From contig JAHZKE010000011.1 in the NCBI GenBank assembly GCA_022600535.1, forward strand, positions 1 through 37,046: DNA of 37,046 bases, written 5' to 3'. Below are positions 1 to 9,375 of the stretch, one piece after another (positions within the stretch are counted from its first letter, which is position 1; every line of letters starts with the position of its first letter). A program made the translations under genes and the position numbers. The notes below the pieces were generated by a model. The model did no database searches, was not told where the DNA came from, and worked only from the letters and a program-made list of their open reading frames with translations. The stretch comes from Pseudomonadota bacterium. GTDB lineage: Bacteria > Pseudomonadota > Gammaproteobacteria > Tethybacterales > Persebacteraceae.

Positions 1-2794
1 TAACGCCGTATCCTTCCAACAAGCGCACGCCAAATTTATTTGCCCATAACTGCCTTGTTTCATCTTGTAATTTTTCAGCACCGGCAAACACCAAGCGCAA
101 GCGTTTAAAATCTGCCGCATGGGCAACTTTGCCGTAGTTGGCTAAAAAGGTATTGGTGCTAAAAAAGATTGTAGCATTGCTGTTATACACGGCTTCGGCA
201 ACCATTTTATAATGCAATGGTGACGGGTATTGATAAACTTCGGTTCCCGTCATTACCGGTAACACTACGCCCGCTAATAAACCAAAGGCATGAAATACCG
301 GCAAGGCGTTGAGCATAATATCGGTTTGCGTAACATCTAAACGCGCTAATACTTGCAAGGCGTTGGTGCTGATATTGCCATGCGATAAAACCACTCCTTT
401 CGGCATCCCTTCAGAACCGGAAGTAAATAAGATACTGGCATGTTCATCGCTGGCGGCATGATACCCGGGCAAGCGACGGACAGCAGCGGGCATGCGCCAG
501 CCGGCAACAAGCGCATTTAATTTAATCGGTAGGGTAATTTGTTGGCGCAGTTCTTCTAACAACACCACTTTTATGCCCGCTTGTTTTAGTGCTGCCACTG
601 CCGTTACCGTTGCCGGTGAGCGTTGTAATAAACGCTCTGAGGTGTACACCGTATCCAAAGTTGCCGTATGACAAGCAGAAAGCATTTGGGTAACCCCATT
701 ACTGGGGTTGAGTAATACGGGGGTTATGCGTTGAAAAAGCAGAGCGTAATAGCACACTGCCGCCCCCACCGAAGAGGGCAATAACAAACCCACATAACTT
801 TGCTGTGCGTGTTGTTTGGCAAAGACACTCCCTAAGGCAACTGCTGCGGTAAATGTTTGCCGATAAGTCAGACGGCGTGAGGGAAATTCTGCCAACAGGG
901 GAGTATTGACGCCAAAGCGTTGCGCACAATCGGCAAAGCAAGCGGTTAAATTAGGGTGGGCGTGTTGATTGGCAAAAAAGGTTGACTCTTCTAACAGATA
1001 ACCGATTTGATCGGTCCACCATTGTCGCCGTGCTCTACCGCGGATATGCGCAGGGACAACAAATTGCCGCGTGGGGAAAATATCAATTGTTACCGGCGGA
1101 AACCAACGCAAGCGCATTTTGCCCTGCATACGCGATAAGGTGGAGTGTTGCAAGCCGTTAATGATAATCGGTGTAATTTTACCTTGTGTAATTTTTTCGG
1201 CAATGATTCCCCCCCCGGGGTAGATTTTCATAATGTTACCGCTGACGGTGATACGCCCTTCGGGGAAAATTAACGGACGCACATCGCGCGGGTCGGCTTT
1301 AATTTCTCTAATTAACTTGCGTAACCCTTGCGGTTGCATGGGATTGAGCGGATAGGTCAGCACCAATTTAATCAGTTGGCGGATAAATAAACGCTTGGAT
1401 TGTTCTACTTCTATCGGGAATCCGAGTTTTCGTTGTTCGTTTTGTAAAAATACCGCGAGTAACAAACCATCCCAAAAAGATTGGTGATTACTAATTAGCG
1501 TGCTTTTTTCTTGCAAGTGTTCAACCCCGCGCACCCGCACATTAAATAGTAGGGAAAGTAATTTAAGCAATACACGGCGTACGGTTTCTAACGGTAGCAA
1601 CACGCATCCCCCCACCGCCGCCAACAAACAAAAGACAACAGCAAAGAGCAATACGGTTTGGGCGGCAGCTTGGGTATCGTCGGCAGTGGCATGAATGCCC
1701 GCAGCGAGCACAGTGGCAGCGACAATAAACAAGGCATTAAAAATATTATAGGCAGCAAAGATTTTAGCGCGTGCGGTGACGGGAGCAAGGATTTGTATCG
1801 TGGTGCGTAACGGCACGACGTATAAGGTCATACTCGCCGTAAATAATGCAACCGCCGCTTGTAGGGCGTATGGAGCGGAGTCGGCATTAATATCAAAATG
1901 TTGGCGAATCAACCACAACAACACTCCCCCTAACAGCAACAATAGCGGCGCATATTGATTGCTCACCCGCCCGCGAAAGATAAGCCAACAAAGCAGGGCG
2001 CCAATGCCAACGCCAACAAGCACAGCGGCAAGCAAAGTGGTATAGATAGGGTACGGCATTTGCGCTAATTCGTTGAGGAGCAAAATACCCAATAACCAAA
2101 ACCCCGAGCCGGCAAGAATGCAGCGAAATATTTGTGGATCGGCAAGTGCCGCGTTTAATACTGTTTTAAATGATTGTAACGGTTGCAAACGTACTGTTTT
2201 TTGTTCTGCTTCTTTTGCTATCGGTACCCCTAGTGCGCTTGCCAAGCCGATGACGGCGAGCACAACAAAACCGACAGATAAGTAGGCGGCAAATTCGGGC
2301 GTTTGTCCGCCGACTGTGCCGACAACGGTGCCTAATAAAATCGCGCTAAAGGTAGAAATACTAAACCACGCATTACCATTGAGCAATTCTTGCGGCGGCA
2401 GTAGGGCGGGCAGTAGCGCGTATTTGAGCGGACCAAAAAAAGCCGATTGACACCCCGCGAGAAACAAACACAACAACACTAACGGAAAGGATTGCCCAAT
2501 GACTGCCGCCGCGGCAATGGACATAATAATCACTTCGGCACTTTTGGTGGCGATGAGTACGCTGCGTTTAGAAAGCGCATCGGTAATATCTCCGGCGGCG
2601 GCAGAGAGGAGGAAAAACGGCAGCATAAAAAATGCGGCAGATAATTGAATGAATGTCGCGCTGTCATCGGATTTAAAAATGCCGAAAGAGAGCATGGCAA
2701 CTAATGCTAAGCGGAAAACATTATCATTGAGCGCACCGCAAAATTGGCAGATAAAAAAAGGAAAGAAGCGCCGGCTGAAAAATAAATGAAGCAT
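1..2794 (-). CDS. Fused MFS transporter / PlsC-type acyltransferase / AMP-dependent acyl-ACP(CoA) synthetase, 3' end beyond left window edge
   Basis: Minus frame from ATG at 2794 is open to position 1: MLHLFFSRRFFPFFICQFCGALNDNVFRLALVAML (LplT-like MFS start), then NHQSFWDG (HX4D acyltransferase motif, about 1470-1495), then FTSGSEGMPKGVVLSHGN (AMP-binding motif, about 370-450). Missing from the ORF track because it has no stop in the window. Confidence 0.85.
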   Translation of the reverse strand, partial: MLHLFFSRRFFPFFICQFCGALNDNVFRLALVAMLSFGIFKSDDSATFIQLSAAFFMLPFFLLSAAAGDITDALSKRSVLIATKSAEVIIMSIAAAAVIGQSFPLVLLCLFLAGCQSAFFGPLKYALLPALLPPQELLNGNAWFSISTFSAILLGTVVGTVGGQTPEFAAYLSVGFVVLAVIGLASALGVPIAKEAEQKTVRLQPLQSFKTVLNAALADPQIFRCILAGSGFWLLGILLLNELAQMPYPIYTTLLAAVLVGVGIGALLCWLIFRGRVSNQYAPLLLLLGGVLLWLIRQHFDINADSAPYALQAAVALFTASMTLYVVPLRTTIQILAPVTARAKIFAAYNIFNALFIVAATVLAAGIHATADDTQAAAQTVLLFAVVFCLLAAVGGCVLLPLETVRRVLLKLLSLLFNVRVRGVEHLQEKSTLISNHQSFWDGLLLAVFLQNEQRKLGFPIEVEQSKRLFIRQLIKLVLTYPLNPMQPQGLRKLIREIKADPRDVRPLIFPEGRITVSGNIMKIYPGGGIIAEKITQGKITPIIINGLQHSTLSRMQGKMRLRWFPPVTIDIFPTRQFVVPAHIRGRARRQWWTDQIGYLLEESTFFANQHAHPNLTACFADCAQRFGVNTPLLAEFPSRRLTYRQTFTAAVALGSVFAKQHAQQSYVGLLLPSSVGAAVCYYALLFQRITPVLLNPSNGVTQMLSACHTATLDTVYTSERLLQRSPATVTAVAALKQAGIKVVLLEELRQQITLPIKLNALVAGWRMPAAVRRLPGYHAASDEHASILFTSGSEGMPKGVVLSHGNISTNALQVLARLDVTQTDIMLNALPVFHAFGLLAGVVLPVMTGTEVYQYPSPLHYKMVAEAVYNSNATIFFSTNTFLANYGKVAHAADFKRLRLVFAGAEKLQDETRQLWANKFGVRLLEGYGV

Positions 2795-2863
2795 ATTTAT
2801 TATGATATTTTTTATAGAGTTTACTGTATTTTTGTATTTTGACAATAGCGCTGGTGCGCGCGG

Positions 2864-3772
2864 TCAAGAGGCGGGCGGCAGCCAATTTTGTGGCGGTAAA
2901 AAATCGCGCAGTAATGCTTGCTCTGCCTCGCCAATGGCAAACTTCGGCTGCCCCCAACAGACAGAAGGCGGCAAGGACATTAAAATCGCATCCGCGCGTC
3001 CGCCCGCTTGTAAACCAAACAAAGTGCCGCGGTCATACACTAAATTAAATTCTACATAACGTCCGCGGCGGTGTTGTTGCCAATCGCGTTGGCGCTCGTT
3101 ATACGGCGTGTTGCGGCGTTTTTCCAGCAACGGCAGGTAGGCAGGTAAAAAAGCATCGCCGACTGCCTGCATGACGGCAGAGGAATGGGCAAAGGATTGT
3201 TCGTTAAAGTCGTCAAAGAAAATACCGCCAACGCCGCGGGCTTCGTTACGGTGACGGATAAAAAAATAATCATCACAATTTTTCTTAAAGCGCGGATACA
3301 ATGTTGTATCGTGCACATCTAACGCCAAGCGGCAATGATGATGAAAATGGCGGCAATCTTCTACAAAGCCATAATAGGGGGTGAGATCCATCCCCCCCCC
3401 ACACCACCACACCCCTTCGGCATTAAACCAACGGACATTTAAGTGCACGGTCGGACAATAGGGATTATGCGGATGTAATACCAAAGAAACCCCGCCGGCG
3501 TGGTAGGGTTTTCCCGCAAGTTGCGGGTGGCGCACACTGGCAGCGGTAGGGAGTTGTTCGCCACGAATGCGTGAAAAATTAACGCCGCCGCGTTCAAATA
3601 AAGTGCCGTTATTAAAGGCGCACATTGTGCCACTCCCCAAGGCGCTTTGCCAGTGTTCCGTTATTGCCGCGCCGTCTAATGCTGCCAAAGCGGCAACTAA
3701 ACGTTGCTGCAACTGTTGCAAGTCATTAAAAATCGCGTCGGATTGTTGCTCGCTAATGTGTTCTAAGCGCAC
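2864..3772 (-). CDS. hemF: Oxygen-dependent coproporphyrinogen III oxidase
   Basis: Conserved HemF motifs WWCGGGMDLTPYYGFVEDCRHFH, YPRFKKNCDDYFFIRHRNEARGVGGIFFDDFN, YVEFNLVYDRGTLFGLQ. The ORF-track start (3838) overlaps the upstream gene; GTG at 3772, 4 nt after the upstream stop, is the likelier start. Confidence 0.93.
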   Translation of the reverse strand: MRLEHISEQQSDAIFNDLQQLQQRLVAALAALDGAAITEHWQSALGSGTMCAFNNGTLFERGGVNFSRIRGEQLPTAASVRHPQLAGKPYHAGGVSLVLHPHNPYCPTVHLNVRWFNAEGVWWCGGGMDLTPYYGFVEDCRHFHHHCRLALDVHDTTLYPRFKKNCDDYFFIRHRNEARGVGGIFFDDFNEQSFAHSSAVMQAVGDAFLPAYLPLLEKRRNTPYNERQRDWQQHRRGRYVEFNLVYDRGTLFGLQAGGRADAILMSLPPSVCWGQPKFAIGEAEQALLRDFLPPQNWLPPAS

Positions 3773-3776
3773 TGCC

Positions 3777-4316
3777 TTATTGTCCCGCTTCACATTGTTC
3801 AGCATCGCGTCGGGCGTGGGCACCATCATAAACGGCAACCACTTTTAATTGCCAATAGCGCGGGTCATCTAAATAATCAATCGGGCGCACGGTGCTATCG
3901 TCGCCAATATAAGTCAGTGAAAACCACAAACTGCCTGCTCCTACCATCACGCCTTCGGAGTTGGTGAAAAAATCATCGGCATGACGACAAGCCAACACGC
4001 GTTTAATTGTCGGCGTGAAAATGTGGTGATAATTTTCTACAAATTCTTCCGCATTGGCAATTTCTGAAGGTTTGCCGCTGTTGCGGTTGTCATCATCGCC
4101 GTAGAGCAAGGGGTAGTTCATTAGTGCACTAAGGTAATTAATGTCATCGGCAAACACATGGGTAAGCAAATGTTGATAAAACGCCGCCGCGCGTTGTTGT
4201 TCGGCTTGTTCCTCTGTGTTGACTGGTGTGTTATTGCTTTGTTGTGCAACGGCATTGCCGAGTGCAACCAATGTTATTGTCAGCAATAACAGCGCATTGC
4301 GTAACAAGTGCGACAT
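3777..4316 (-). CDS. Uncharacterised secreted protein (N-terminal signal peptide)
   Basis: 179 aa, MSHLLRNALLLLTITLVALGNAVAQQ signal peptide, tightly packed between asd and hemF; no family recognised. Confidence 0.75.
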   Translation of the reverse strand: MSHLLRNALLLLTITLVALGNAVAQQSNNTPVNTEEQAEQQRAAAFYQHLLTHVFADDINYLSALMNYPLLYGDDDNRNSGKPSEIANAEEFVENYHHIFTPTIKRVLACRHADDFFTNSEGVMVGAGSLWFSLTYIGDDSTVRPIDYLDDPRYWQLKVVAVYDGAHARRDAEQCEAGQ

Positions 4317-4320
4317 GACA

Positions 4321-5343
4321 TTAAATGTACTTTGCCGCTAATATCTCGGCAATTTGTACAGCATTGAGAGCAGCACCTTTGCGGACATTATCACTCACCA
4401 CCCACAAATTAAGCCCATTGGCTAAATTCAAGTCATTGCGAATCCTGCCGACAAATACGTCATCATTTCCTGCCGCGTGTTCTGACGGCATGGGGTAGCC
4501 GCCATCGGCGTGTTCATCAATCACACACACTCCGGGCGCATCAGCGAGAATCTCCCGCGCTTTTTCTGCACTAAGAGGGTCTTTGGTTTCAATATGTACC
4601 GCTTCGGAATGCCCAAAAAATACCGGCACGCGAGCGGCGGTGGGGTTGACCATAATGCTATCGTCGCCCATGATTTTATGGGTTTCCCAAACCATTTTCA
4701 TTTCTTCACGCGTATAGCCGTTGTCTTGAAAAGTATCAATATGCGGAATCACGTTAAAAGCAATGCGGGAGCTAAAACATTTCGCCGTTGTTTCCGCCCC
4801 CGAGAGACAGGCAGCGGTTTGTTGCGCGAGTTCTTCAATCCCCGTATTGCCGGCACCCGAAACCGCTTGATAGGTGGCAACATTAATGCGTTTGATGGTG
4901 GCGACATCGTGCAAGGGTTTGAGGGCGACTAATAATTGGATAGTAGAGCAGTTGGGGTTGGCAATAATTTTACTGCTTTTGTAATCGGCAATGGCATCGG
5001 GATTGACTTCCGGCACCACCAGCGGGATATGGTCTTGATAACGAAACTGCGAGGAGTTATCTATCACCACACAGTCGGCGGCGGCTGCCAGTGGGGCAAA
5101 TTCGGCACTGACGCTACCGCCAGCAGAAAATAAAGCGATTTGCGCTTGACTAAAATCAAAGGTGGCTAAATTTTGTACGGGAATGTCATCGCCATTGAAA
5201 TTAATGGTTTTACCGAGGGAGCGTTCTGACGCCAGTGGATAAAGCGTTTTGATGGGAAATTGCCGCTGTTGTAAGATATTGATCATTTCTTTGCCGACAG
5301 CACCTGTCGCGCCGGCGATTGCAATGTTAAAAGAGGCAGACAT
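4321..5343 (-). CDS. asd: Aspartate-semialdehyde dehydrogenase
   Basis: GATGAVGKEMINILQQRQFP, NPNCSTIQLLVALKPLHD, YQAVSGAGNTGIEEL, RVPVFFGHSEAVHIET. Confidence 0.95.
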   Translation of the reverse strand: MSASFNIAIAGATGAVGKEMINILQQRQFPIKTLYPLASERSLGKTINFNGDDIPVQNLATFDFSQAQIALFSAGGSVSAEFAPLAAAADCVVIDNSSQFRYQDHIPLVVPEVNPDAIADYKSSKIIANPNCSTIQLLVALKPLHDVATIKRINVATYQAVSGAGNTGIEELAQQTAACLSGAETTAKCFSSRIAFNVIPHIDTFQDNGYTREEMKMVWETHKIMGDDSIMVNPTAARVPVFFGHSEAVHIETKDPLSAEKAREILADAPGVCVIDEHADGGYPMPSEHAAGNDDVFVGRIRNDLNLANGLNLWVVSDNVRKGAALNAVQIAEILAAKYI

Positions 5344-5523
5344 GGAGTGAACGAATGATTAATACGGTAAAAAACAAGCATTATACTACGGTATATCATA
5401 GTTTTATGTATAATTTTGCGCATGCTTCAGCAACATACAATCACGCCACTATGGCAAAATATTTGCGGTTGGCGGCAGTATGGTAAAATCCTATTTTTTA
5501 TATAAGGAGACGAAGGAGAAAGT

Positions 5524-6090
5524 ATGAAAAATGTTTTGATTGCGCTGTTATGTTCTTTATCGCTGAATTTTGCACTAGCGGCAAATGCGGCGGAAGTAGA
5601 ATTTATCACCAATAAAGGAATAATATTAGTCAAAGTTGACGAAGAAAAAGCGCCCATTACTGCCAAAAATTTTTTGGATTACGTCAACGAAGGTTTTTTT
5701 AATGGCTTGATTTTTCACCGTGTCATTCCCAATTTTGTTATTCAGGGTGGGGGGTTTGAAACGCAGATGAAAAGACGCGCGGTTAAAGCACCGATTCAAA
5801 ACGAAGCCAGTAACGGATTGAAAAATTTAAAATATACTTTATCCATGGCGCGGACGAATGATCCACATTCCGCGACCAGTCAATTTTTTATCAACCTAAA
5901 AGACAATACCAATCTTGACCCGTCTGCCGCCAGTCCGGGATACGCTGTTTTTGCAAAAGTCATCGCCGGAGAAGAGGTCGTGGATGCCATTGCAAAAGTG
6001 CCGACGGGCGTGCACGGGCCATTTCGCGATGTACCGAAAGAAGAGGTGATTATTGAAAAGGCAGTTGTTGTCGACGGAAAATTGGAGTAA
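5524..6090 (+). CDS. ppiA: Peptidyl-prolyl cis-trans isomerase, cyclophilin type, periplasmic
   Basis: Signal peptide MKNVLIALLCSLSLNFALAANAA followed by the cyclophilin core FHRVIPNFVIQGGGF...SATSQFFINLKDN; AAGGAG ribosome-binding site upstream. Confidence 0.9.
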   Translation: MKNVLIALLCSLSLNFALAANAAEVEFITNKGIILVKVDEEKAPITAKNFLDYVNEGFFNGLIFHRVIPNFVIQGGGFETQMKRRAVKAPIQNEASNGLKNLKYTLSMARTNDPHSATSQFFINLKDNTNLDPSAASPGYAVFAKVIAGEEVVDAIAKVPTGVHGPFRDVPKEEVIIEKAVVVDGKLE

Positions 6091-6096
6091 GCAGTT

Positions 6097-6636
6097 ATGT
6101 CTTTTGTTCGCATTAAAACTAATTATGGCACCATGGTTGCCGAAATCCAGCAAGATAAAGCGCCGGCAACCGCCGCAAACTTTATGCGCTATGTCCAAAA
6201 CGGTACCTATAACAATACATTGTTTCACCGCGTGATTCAAAATTTTATGGTTCAAGGCGGTGGATTAGAACCCGGAATGTATAGTAAATCCAACGAAGCG
6301 CCGATTCCCAACGAAGCGGCGAATGGTTTGAAAAATGAAAAATTTACCTTGGCAATGGCACGCACGCCCGACCCGCATTCGGCAACCAATCAATTTTTTA
6401 TTAATGTCGCCGATAATAAATTTTTAGATTACACCGCACCGACCGATGAAGGTTTTGGTTACTGTGTCTTTGGTAAATTAACCGAAGGCATGGATATCGC
6501 CACGCGCATTAGTGAAGTGCCGACTGAGGAACGCTTCAATTATCAAGATGTGCCGTCGCAGGATGTTATTATAGAAGCAATAGAAATGATTGAAGAAACA
6601 GACGAAGCCGCAGAAACCGCCGGTAGCGACGAATAA
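6097..6636 (+). CDS. ppiB: Peptidyl-prolyl cis-trans isomerase, cyclophilin type, cytoplasmic
   Basis: FHRVIQNFMVQGGGLEPGM, MARTPDPHSATNQFFINVADN; no signal peptide; acidic C-terminus. Confidence 0.92.
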   Translation: MSFVRIKTNYGTMVAEIQQDKAPATAANFMRYVQNGTYNNTLFHRVIQNFMVQGGGLEPGMYSKSNEAPIPNEAANGLKNEKFTLAMARTPDPHSATNQFFINVADNKFLDYTAPTDEGFGYCVFGKLTEGMDIATRISEVPTEERFNYQDVPSQDVIIEAIEMIEETDEAAETAGSDE

Positions 6637-6660
6637 CAAACTACAACAAGCAACTTTATC

Positions 6661-7371
6661 GTGGGGAAGCGCATACTCCTCTTAGCCGATGTGCATTTGA
6701 GTGATGCAACAACGGAAAAGAACGCCCGTTTTATAAAATTTTTAGACGACATTTGCGCAACGCAAGTCAGTGCGTTGTATATATTAGGGGATTTATTTGA
6801 TGTTTGGTTGGGAGATGATGCGCCTTCTGAAATCGCCACGCCAGTAAAACACGCGTTAAAAGAACTCAGCCATCGCGGTATTCCTGTTTTTATTCAACAC
6901 GGCAACCGTGATTTTATGTTGGGAATGCGTTTTGCCAATGCCTGCGGTGTCAATCTTTTACCCACGGCGCATGTATTGCAAACCGCAAATTGCCGTTGGT
7001 TGCTCATGCATGGCGATTCCTTAGTGGCAGATCGCGCTTATCTGCGTTATCGCTGTTTTATTCGTAACCCGCTGGTCGTTGCTTTGGCGGGGTGCTTGCC
7101 GCTTTCTTGGCGGCAAACATTGGCAAAAAAAATGCGTGCCGCCAGTAAAGGCGATGTCATTACTGCGGTCATTGATGCAACACGGGCAGAAAAAGTGTTA
7201 CGTCAGTATGGCTGTCAGCGTTTGCTACACGGGCATTTGCATCAGGCGCAGAATGTACAATGGAAAGTTGGCGCTAGAGAATACCAACGCTGGTGCCTAC
7301 CCGCATGGGATAACGGCACTGGCTACGCCGAAATTGATGATGACAAATTACAGTTAGTAGAAGGTCGTTAA
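6661..7371 (+). CDS. lpxH: UDP-2,3-diacylglucosamine hydrolase
   Basis: GTG start; metallophosphoesterase motifs ADVHLS, GDLFDVWLGDD, HGNRDFMLG, LMHGDSL, HGHLHQA; position downstream of ppiB. Confidence 0.92.
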   Translation: MGKRILLLADVHLSDATTEKNARFIKFLDDICATQVSALYILGDLFDVWLGDDAPSEIATPVKHALKELSHRGIPVFIQHGNRDFMLGMRFANACGVNLLPTAHVLQTANCRWLLMHGDSLVADRAYLRYRCFIRNPLVVALAGCLPLSWRQTLAKKMRAASKGDVITAVIDATRAEKVLRQYGCQRLLHGHLHQAQNVQWKVGAREYQRWCLPAWDNGTGYAEIDDDKLQLVEGR

Positions 7372-7418
7372 CTTTTTTCGCTGCCGCGCAGTAGAGTAAA
7401 AAAATGTCTAAATGCGCG

Positions 7419-7424
7419 TATAAT
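7419..7424 (+). promoter_or_regulatory. Candidate -10 element (TATAAT) upstream of the ABC substrate-binding protein
   Basis: Exact TATAAT about 45 nt before the ATG at 7470; AAGGAT ribosome-binding site follows; no good -35 seen. Confidence 0.4.
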
Positions 7425-7469
7425 TAATTGATAACAAATTTTTTTAGAACGCAATAAAAGGATAGCCCC

Positions 7470-8429
7470 ATGATTAAAAAATTCTCTCTTTTCGCAACCA
7501 TTCTTGCTTTACTGTCTTCACCGCTGGCAAATGCTGCCGATGCGCATGTTGCGGTTTCGCAAATTGTTGAACATCCTGCCTTAGATGCCTGCCGTAACGG
7601 CTTGAAAGACGGCTTGGCAGCAGCCGGTTATATAGAAGGTGAAAACTTAAAATTTGAGTTTCAAACCGCACAAGGCAACCCCGCGACTGCATCGCAAATC
7701 GCACGCCAATTTATTGGCGAATCGCCGGATGTTTTAGTCGGTATTGCCACTCCGACCGCACAGGCACTCGCCAGTGCAACCAAAACTATCCCCGTTGTAT
7801 TTTCTGCCGTAACCGACCCCGTCGGTGCGAAATTAGTTAGCAATATGGAAAAACCCGGCGGCAATGTAACCGGATTATCTGATTTATCGCCGGTCGGGCA
7901 GCATGTCGCCACGATGTTAGAAATTGTACCCAATGCCAAAACTATCGGTGTTGTCTATAATTTGGGCGAAGCCAATGCAGTATCGTTGGTAGAATTACTG
8001 AAAGCAGAAGCCAGCAAAGCAGGGGTGAGCGTGTTAGAAGGCACGGTTAATCGCTCGGCGGATGTCGGGGCGGCAACGCAAGCGATTGTCGAAGGAGCTG
8101 ATATTATTTATGCAATCACCGATAACACCGTTGCCAGTGCAATTGCCGCGATGGTCAAAGTAGCAAATAGTGCCAATACGCCGATTTTTGCTGCCGCGAC
8201 TTCTTATGTAGAAGAAGGCGCCGTTGCCGCAGTGGGTTTTGATTACTATCAAATCGGTTTCCAAACTGCCGATTATGTGGTGCAGATATTAAAAGGCGCG
8301 AACCCGGGCGATTTAGCCGCACGCGTTGCCAAAGGTACCGATATTGTGATTAATCCTGCTGCCGCTAAAAAATTAGGGATTACCTTACCCGCATCGCTCA
8401 CCGCCAACCCGACCCGCGTTGTCAATTAA
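7470..8429 (+). CDS. ABC transporter substrate-binding protein (DUF534/TrpX family)
   Basis: Signal peptide, then HVAVSQIVEHPALDACRNGLKDGLAAAGYIEGENLKFEFQTAQGNPATASQIARQF, characteristic of the family. Confidence 0.88.
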   Translation: MIKKFSLFATILALLSSPLANAADAHVAVSQIVEHPALDACRNGLKDGLAAAGYIEGENLKFEFQTAQGNPATASQIARQFIGESPDVLVGIATPTAQALASATKTIPVVFSAVTDPVGAKLVSNMEKPGGNVTGLSDLSPVGQHVATMLEIVPNAKTIGVVYNLGEANAVSLVELLKAEASKAGVSVLEGTVNRSADVGAATQAIVEGADIIYAITDNTVASAIAAMVKVANSANTPIFAAATSYVEEGAVAAVGFDYYQIGFQTADYVVQILKGANPGDLAARVAKGTDIVINPAAAKKLGITLPASLTANPTRVVN

Positions 8430-8481
8430 TACGCGGTGCAATTTGCGCTGTGTTGATTGACGCAGCACAGGTCATCTTCCA

Positions 8482-9375
8482 ATGAGCAGTATTGCCTTTT
8501 TTGGTGCGATTGAAATCGGGCTCATCTACGGGATTGTTGCCTTTGGGGTTTTTATCACCTATCGCATGTTGGACTTTCCCGATTTATCGGTAGAAAGCAC
8601 CTTTCCTTTAGGCGGGGCAATTGCCGCGGCATTAGTATTATCCGGCTGGGATCCGTGGACAGCAACCGCAATCGCCTTTATTGGCGGCGGCATTGCCGGT
8701 ATGCTGACTGCATTTTTATCCGTGCATTGCGGCATTCTCAACTTATTAGCGGGCATTTTGACAATGATTGCCGGTTATTCCATCAACATTCGCATTATGG
8801 GGCGCCCTAATATTTCGTTGTTGGGTGAGGCAAATTTTTTCGCCCCGTTCACCGATAGCGGTATCTCGTCCTTCTACGCGCAGCCGTTAGTCATTGGTGT
8901 GATTTGTTTATTACTGATGGCATTGCTGGTTTGGTTTTTATTATCGGAAGTCGGGTTAGCATTGCGGGCGACCGGGCAAAACCCGCGCATGTTGCGGGCG
9001 CAGGGGGGCAACACTGTCGCCTACGTCTATTGCGGGGTGATTGTTTCTAACGCCTTAGTGGCATTGGGCGGGGCGTTATTCACCCACGCCAACGGCTTTG
9101 CCGATGTTACCTCGGGTATTGGTACTATCGTATTCGGGTTAGCGGCAGTAATTTTAGGCAAAACAATACTGCCGGGGGAAAAAATATGGGTGATGTTATT
9201 GGCTTGTTTAGTCGGGGCAGTGCTGTATCGTTTATTTGTCGCCCTGATATTAAGTAGCGGGGTATTCGGTTTTTATGCTTCCGATTTGAATTTAATGACT
9301 GCCTTACTCGTGATATTAGCGCTTGTTGCCCCGACCTTGCGGCGGCGTTGGAAGCAACGGCAAGCGGCAGCATGA
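8482..9375 (+). CDS. ABC transporter permease partner of the TrpX-type binding protein
   Basis: Multi-TM protein; FITYRMLDFPDLSVESTFPLGGA is typical of this permease family; operonic. Confidence 0.85.
   Translation: MSSIAFFGAIEIGLIYGIVAFGVFITYRMLDFPDLSVESTFPLGGAIAAALVLSGWDPWTATAIAFIGGGIAGMLTAFLSVHCGILNLLAGILTMIAGYSINIRIMGRPNISLLGEANFFAPFTDSGISSFYAQPLVIGVICLLLMALLVWFLLSEVGLALRATGQNPRMLRAQGGNTVAYVYCGVIVSNALVALGGALFTHANGFADVTSGIGTIVFGLAAVILGKTILPGEKIWVMLLACLVGAVLYRLFVALILSSGVFGFYASDLNLMTALLVILALVAPTLRRRWKQRQAAA

Noticed and set aside
1500-2285. Cluster of small ORFs on both strands
   Set aside because: All lie inside the minus-strand MFS/acyltransferase/AMP-ligase frame that the ORF track omits because it runs off the window.
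4510-4932. 140-aa ORF on + strand
   Set aside because: Antisense to asd; shadow ORF.
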